From: CAYVQE01 sp964633205
GTDB lineage: Bacteria; Myxococcota; B64-G9
Assembly (NCBI GenBank): GCA_964633205.1
Contig: CAZWFN010000058.1
Span: forward strand, 1 to 35,726
Direction: 5' to 3'
Length of the DNA stretch: 35,726 nt
This document shows positions 31,961-35,726 of the stretch, in pieces. The position numbers and the translations under genes were made by a program. Position 1 is the first letter of the stretch; the number at the start of each line of letters is the position of its first letter. The notes below the pieces were generated by a model. The model saw only the letters and a list, made by a program, of their open reading frames with translations. It made no database searches and was not told the origin of the DNA.

Positions 31961-32740
31961 GTGGAGCTGACTAGGATACTCGAAGGGTATTCAGATGAGG
32001 CCCTCGATCAACTGGCGGCTGACAAGATTGAAGAGATCAGCAATTTGCGCCTCCCCCGATCGGTTTTGATCCAGGAAATCGCCACTGCGCTGTCATCCCT
32101 GAGCTATGTGGCCAATGCGCTGGCACCAACGCGACCGCCGGCCTATGCCTTCGTCAAACTGCTGCTCGATGCACCCGAGCACGCGATCGAGGTCAAGGGC
32201 TTCGCGGACCAAGTTGCGGATCTGACTGATTCGATTACAGCCCGTGTGGCAGAGGGCAGAGGCCTATCCTCTGCCAAAGATTATGATCTGTATCTGGCAA
32301 TCCTGGCCACGGCGTTCGAGAGCGATGGGATGATAGACCGCACTGAGGCACTCCTGCTGTCCTCGCTTCGCCGACAGCTCGGTATCTGGACTCGTGAACA
32401 CTTGCTGCTCGAACACCATCCGGACGTGCGCGCATTTTGGGAGGGTGGCCAGCCTTTCGAGCGGGCCCGCAACCACCTCCTGACGACAGGCCTGGTGCTC
32501 ACGGACCAGGACCGCTACGTCGTCGCCGATGAGGTCTGCCGGGCAATCAGGCGTGCCTGGGAACACCTAGTCCCGTATCCACTGCGTCTCTCTCTTCTCC
32601 CCCGGCTCTGCTGGCAACACGCGTCCATCGGGCGACGTGGGAATGCAAGCTACGTTCCCTCCCCGGACCCGATCTGTTTTCCAATAGCTTATCACCGACT
32701 TGGCCACAGGCTCATTGCGCTCAGACCACCGCCAGCGTGA
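31961..32740 (+). CDS. Unknown protein, lower-GC gene, 3' end probably displaced
   Basis: 259 aa from a GTG at 31961 with GGAGG seven bases upstream; the frame is open to 31865 but that leader is not protein-like. GC content is visibly lower than in the neighbours, so transfer is likely. Residues 1-205 look genuine and helical: LTRILEGYSDEALDQLAADKI..., PPAYAFVKLLLDAPEHAIEV, and YLAILATAFESDGMIDRTEALLLSSLRRQLG, which recalls TerB-like helical domains. About residues 200-259 (after VCRAIRRAWEHL) turn into Arg/Pro-rich sequence with no fold pattern, as if the true 3' end was lost at a junction beside the transposase remnant. Its place after the RNA repair pair hints at defence but I cannot name a family. 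Confidence 0.6.
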   Translation: MELTRILEGYSDEALDQLAADKIEEISNLRLPRSVLIQEIATALSSLSYVANALAPTRPPAYAFVKLLLDAPEHAIEVKGFADQVADLTDSITARVAEGRGLSSAKDYDLYLAILATAFESDGMIDRTEALLLSSLRRQLGIWTREHLLLEHHPDVRAFWEGGQPFERARNHLLTTGLVLTDQDRYVVADEVCRAIRRAWEHLVPYPLRLSLLPRLCWQHASIGRRGNASYVPSPDPICFPIAYHRLGHRLIALRPPPA

Positions 32741-32835
32741 CCGGTTCCACGACACCCTGTCCGGAACCCGTACACCCCGGTGCGCAGTTCGTCGAAGATG
32801 GCCCTTGGGTTCGTCACCAATTAGCCCCTTCTTAT

Positions 32836-33612
32836 TCACGGCCAGAGTATCATGACTCGACTCGAGAAGGAAAATGGAAATCGGGGCAACGAGCACAGCG
32901 CCGGCCACAGCTTCGCCCACAGCTCGGAGGCGGCCTGCCCGAGCACCACGGTCGCCCTGCGGCCGTTGATCAAGACCCGGGCGGCTGTGCGCAACGGCCG
33001 CTCGCGCAAGCGGCGAAGGCAGGTACAGCGACCGGGCGCAGACTCGCACAGGATACGGGTGGTGTTCATCAGGTTGTAGGCAAGGGCGTTGAGCAGCAGC
33101 CGGACCTCGTTGATCTCGAACGAATCGGCGGATGGGTAGCGCCGAGCCGGCGGCTCACCCCAACAAGTCGCCTTGGGCCGGGGTGCCGAAGACAGGGCCG
33201 GGTCCAGCACGTTCATCAGCTCGCCGAAATGCGCTTCGGCCTTGCCGCGTTCGCGGTACAGTTCGAGCAGCGCGGCCGGCTCCATCTGCTCTGGGCCCCA
33301 GCTGGTGATGAGCCAGAAGTGGTGCAGGAACAGGTCGTCTGCGCGCTCCAGAACGACGAGCACCACCCGACGCTCGCGCGACCACGACTCTGCACGATAA
33401 GTCATCTCGTGGAAGAAGCTCCGCGGTTCCTTGGTCCGCCTACCCACCGGGCGCTTGATGTACGGGTCTACGATCCGGACCCGGACGAGCTGTCGGGCAG
33501 CGGGGTGCTGGTGCTGGAGGACGACCAGGCCAAGCTCGAGCCGGTCATCGCCCGCCTGGAGGACGACTGAGCGGGATCCCTGGCGCTGCCAAGGCGGGCA
33601 CCCGGCGCACAC
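32836..33612 (-). mobile_element. IS1380-family transposase, C-terminal fragment
   Basis: About 230 residues of recognisable IS1380 (DDE) transposase, beginning near 33530: PYIKRPVGRRTKEPRSFFHEMTY, AESWSRERRVVLVV, LFLHHFWLITSW, LELYRERGKAEAHFGELM with the third acidic residue region, NEVRLLLNALAYNLM and RRATVVLGQAA. Intact members are roughly 450 aa, so the N-terminal half with the first catalytic Asp is gone and no start codon of its own is present. The frame upstream to 33612 is filler. Terminal inverted repeats were not found. A dead element. Confidence 0.85.
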
Positions 33613-33800
33613 CGAGCGGAACAGGCTGGTGGACAGGTGGTGGACCCTGGATGGCGTGGCCCTCGGTGGGCTCGGCCCCGTAAGCCAGCATGGTCTGGTG
33701 GCGCTCCATGCTCAGGCAGCCGGGCAGGGTCGGCTTGAGGCGTTTCGGTCTTGGTCGGTGAAACGCTTGCCCTTCGAGGCCGCTGGCGTATTGTCGGCCC

Positions 33801-34240
33801 ATGTCGCTTCCCTTCGCTGGCGAGCTGGCCGCCCTGGGTACCGCGGGCTGCTGGACGGTCACCTCGATGTCCTTCGAGGCGGCCGGCAAGCGGATCGGCT
33901 CGCTGGCGCTCAACGGCATCCGGCTGGCCATGGCCCTGGGGTTGCTGACCGTCTGGTGCTGGATCGAGCGCGGCCAGCCCTTGCCGCTGGACGCCTCGGG
34001 ACACGCCTGGGGCTGGTGCTGTCGAAGTACGGCATGGGCGATGACGACCCCTTCGCCGCCACCTGGATCCGGGTGCTGGCCGGGCTGATCTCCTTCGCCC
34101 TGATCTATTGTTTCATCGGCTGGTGGCCCAGGGTGTTGGCCGCCCTGCGGCACAGGCCGGGCATGGCCTACACCGCCCTGGGGGCCTTCTTCGGGCCCCT
34201 TCCTGGGCGTGTCCCTTTCCCTGGTGGCCGTCCGATCCTC
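33801..34240 (+). pseudogene. EamA/DMT-family transporter pseudogene, internal deletion and frameshift
   Basis: ATG at 33801 opens MSLPFAGELAALGTAGCWTVTSMSFEAAG..., the first helices of an EamA (10-TM drug/metabolite) transporter, up to GHAW near 34010. The frame then changes and resumes as GLVLSKYGMGDDDPFAATWIRVLAGLISFALIY (34013-34110), the start of the second EamA repeat, so helices 3-5 are missing. At about 34200 a second shift (an extra C in CCCC) leads to FLGVSLSLVAV, after which the homology stops. The remaining pieces are in the right order, so this is a decayed gene and not chance. Non-functional. Confidence 0.75.
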
Positions 34241-34305
34241 GGCTGCATCCATTTCTTTGTCCCCGGCGAACCCCTCATTGGCCAGGGCGCTGGTGGCAGC
34301 CCGAT

Positions 34306-35568
34306 CTACTCCCTCCGCGAACACGCCAGCGATCCGTCGCTGGGCACGAGGCCGAACGGGCAGCGACCTGAGAGTGTGCATCTCTGGGTGACGCAGCCGG
34401 CGGGGTACGGGTCGCATCTCCGTTCCAGGCTGCAGTCGTCATCGCTGTGGCACATCCCATTGCACCGCTGTCGATGGCAGTGAAATCCCTCCGGGCAATC
34501 AACGTCGGACGCGCATTCGGGTTGCCGGCACGAGCCCGTCAGGTCGCAGATGAGCCCATCCGGGCATTGTTCGTCGCCCAGGCACTCGAGGCACTGCCCC
34601 CGCAGACCGCAGCCGCCTGGCACCAGGCTCTCGTCGTCACAAGGGAAGTACACACAAGCGATGGTTCCCGGATGGGTGCGATAGCCCTCAGGGCAGACTC
34701 CTTCCGGCGGGCACTGCAGGTTCATGGTCTCGCACACACCGTGGGTACAAACCGAGGTATTGACGCATTCTACGTCCTCGTCACACGGCTCGATGCAGTC
34801 CCCATTGCGGCAGACCTGGAACGGAGAGTGGCAGTCTTCATCCGAGGTGCAATGCCATTCATCCCCGGTGACAACACAGGAGCCGAACGTGCAGAGCTCG
34901 GCCCTGATGGCCCAACAGTCCTCGTCGCGGTTGCACTGGGTGCAGCCGCCAGCGAAGCCGCACTGGCCGTCGATCAACCCGACAGCCTCGCAGCTGACCG
35001 GTTTGCAGGCGATGGAAGCGGGGATGGCCGCCCAGCCTTCGGGGCACCGCCCTTCTGGGGTGCAGCGCTCCTGAAAGCAGCCGCCAACCCGGCAGATGGC
35101 ATCCGGACGGCATTGCCAGTGACTCGTGCATTGTTGCCGGCAGACACCATCATCGCAATACGTACCGTCCGGACACACGCCGTGGCCGTCGCACCAGGCT
35201 TCGCAGATTCCCAGGTCCGAACACCGGCTTTCCGACGGACAGTCCCAGTCTCCGTTGCACTCGACGCACTCGCCGGCCAGGCCGCAGGCGCCCGGTCGGA
35301 GGCCTGGTCCACACGGGTTGTCATCGTCCGGGTACGAGCCATCATCTCCATCGCTGGCATCGCTTCCGGCGTCAATTCCACCATCCCCATCGATCAGCGG
35401 CTCGTCGGCAAACGGGTGGCCTTCCGATGAACAGGCGGCAGTCAGGGCTGCGAACGCCAGGCAGGCCACCGCCAGCCCGGCGATGACGAATGGTCCGGCC
35501 TTGGTGGCCGTCCGTGGTTCGCGGGTCACCGCTGGTCTCATGGCGTGGTCCCCCGTGGTTCGACTCAT
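34306..35568 (-). CDS. Modular cysteine-rich secreted lipoprotein, 3' end probably truncated
   Basis: 420 aa from the ATG at 35566-35568; an ATG nine codons in (35541) is an alternative. A signal sequence ends at LTAAC (lipobox), followed by an Asp/Ser/Gly linker. The mature part has about 50 Cys in two and a half tandem modules: each goes C-G-x-x-G-x-C-x-x-C-(N/L)xDxxC..., CxxDxDC...CxxGxC repeats, then CPPEGxCPEG...IAC. The third copy of the last element (CTLSGRCPFGLVPSDGSLAC) stops after SRRE, whereas the earlier copies go on through ...C. The stop lies next to the decayed EamA gene, so the 3' end was likely cut by the same rearrangement. Likely a surface binding protein; ligand unknown. 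Confidence 0.75.
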   Translation of the reverse strand: MSRTTGDHAMRPAVTREPRTATKAGPFVIAGLAVACLAFAALTAACSSEGHPFADEPLIDGDGGIDAGSDASDGDDGSYPDDDNPCGPGLRPGACGLAGECVECNGDWDCPSESRCSDLGICEAWCDGHGVCPDGTYCDDGVCRQQCTSHWQCRPDAICRVGGCFQERCTPEGRCPEGWAAIPASIACKPVSCEAVGLIDGQCGFAGGCTQCNRDEDCWAIRAELCTFGSCVVTGDEWHCTSDEDCHSPFQVCRNGDCIEPCDEDVECVNTSVCTHGVCETMNLQCPPEGVCPEGYRTHPGTIACVYFPCDDESLVPGGCGLRGQCLECLGDEQCPDGLICDLTGSCRQPECASDVDCPEGFHCHRQRCNGMCHSDDDCSLERRCDPYPAGCVTQRCTLSGRCPFGLVPSDGSLACSRRE

Positions 35569-35726
35569 GGCGCATCGCCTGGGGGTATTCTAACTCGATG
35601 CATCCATTTTGTGGTAGTGGGCTCGCGGGCAACCGTGGCTCCCTCGCGGTGGCCTCGGGGTGCCATACGCTTCGAAGCTCTTCAGCAGATGTTGGGGTCT
35701 GCCCCCTCTTTTCAGGGCACCAGCAC
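35569..35726. other. Right-edge non-coding stretch
   Basis: Upstream region of the lipoprotein gene. TAGAAT on the minus strand (about 35588-35593) could be a -10 box; no good -35 was found. Otherwise nothing recognisable. Confidence 0.3.

Noticed and set aside
33431..34483. 350-codon plus-strand frame spanning the IS and EamA remnants
   Set aside because: It fuses antisense transposase sequence with a short part of the EamA gene; not a real protein.

Overview
The window is about 70% G+C. It carries a coding style common in Myxococcota and related former Deltaproteobacteria: cysteine-rich Asp-rich lipoproteins, a MopE-type Dx[DN]xDxDG motif protein, multihaem cytochromes and long GC-rich genes with ATGA-type overlaps. 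The assignment to that group is an inference from gene content and composition; no rRNA or tRNA gene was seen.

Layout, left to right. (1) 1-4041: the 5' part of a flavin-reductase-like gene, a lipoprotein with MopE motifs and an FGE-sulfatase-like domain, then a convergent two-gene operon of a DUF35 Zn-ribbon/OB protein and a thiolase-fold partner that lacks the usual nucleophilic Cys. (2) 4580-12646 (minus): a complete four-gene Wadjet-type anti-plasmid SMC operon (DUF2397, DUF2398, TIGR02680 SMC ATPase, DUF2399 Toprim nuclease), every junction being a 4-nt overlap. (3) 12740-20939: a divergent pair. To the left is an outer-membrane barrel-like protein. To the right is a tightly coupled operon: ArsR repressor, octahaem tetrathionate-reductase-family cytochrome, seven-haem membrane-anchored cytochrome, cytochrome b561-type subunit, two half-size YeeE/YedE sulfur transporters and a rhodanese-fold protein without its catalytic Cys. 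A promoter with a 7-bp inverted repeat over its -10 box precedes the ArsR gene. I read this as a sulfur-responsive respiratory module, and it is the most interesting locus here. (4) 20961-26811: a GH97 alpha-glucosidase-like enzyme, a GT-C-like membrane protein, a small lipoprotein, a gamma-carbonic-anhydrase-like hexapeptide protein and an unknown single-pass protein. (5) 26873-31813: a cysteine-rich lipoprotein, then the bacterial Hen1/Pnkp RNA repair pair. (6) 31961-35726: a patchwork with a lower-GC unknown gene, a truncated IS1380-family transposase, an EamA transporter pseudogene with an internal deletion and a frameshift, and a modular cysteine-rich lipoprotein whose 3' end looks cut.

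How it fits together: two self-protection systems (Wadjet against plasmids, Pnkp/Hen1 against ribotoxin damage to RNA) lie in one accessory-looking region with decayed mobile DNA. Between them sits the sulfur-redox operon. Its start-codon coupling implies co-translation of imported-sulfur handling (YeeE pair, rhodanese) with electron transfer from the quinone pool (cytochrome b) through periplasmic haems to an octahaem reductase. Many open frames opposite the genes are GC-driven shadows and were left out.
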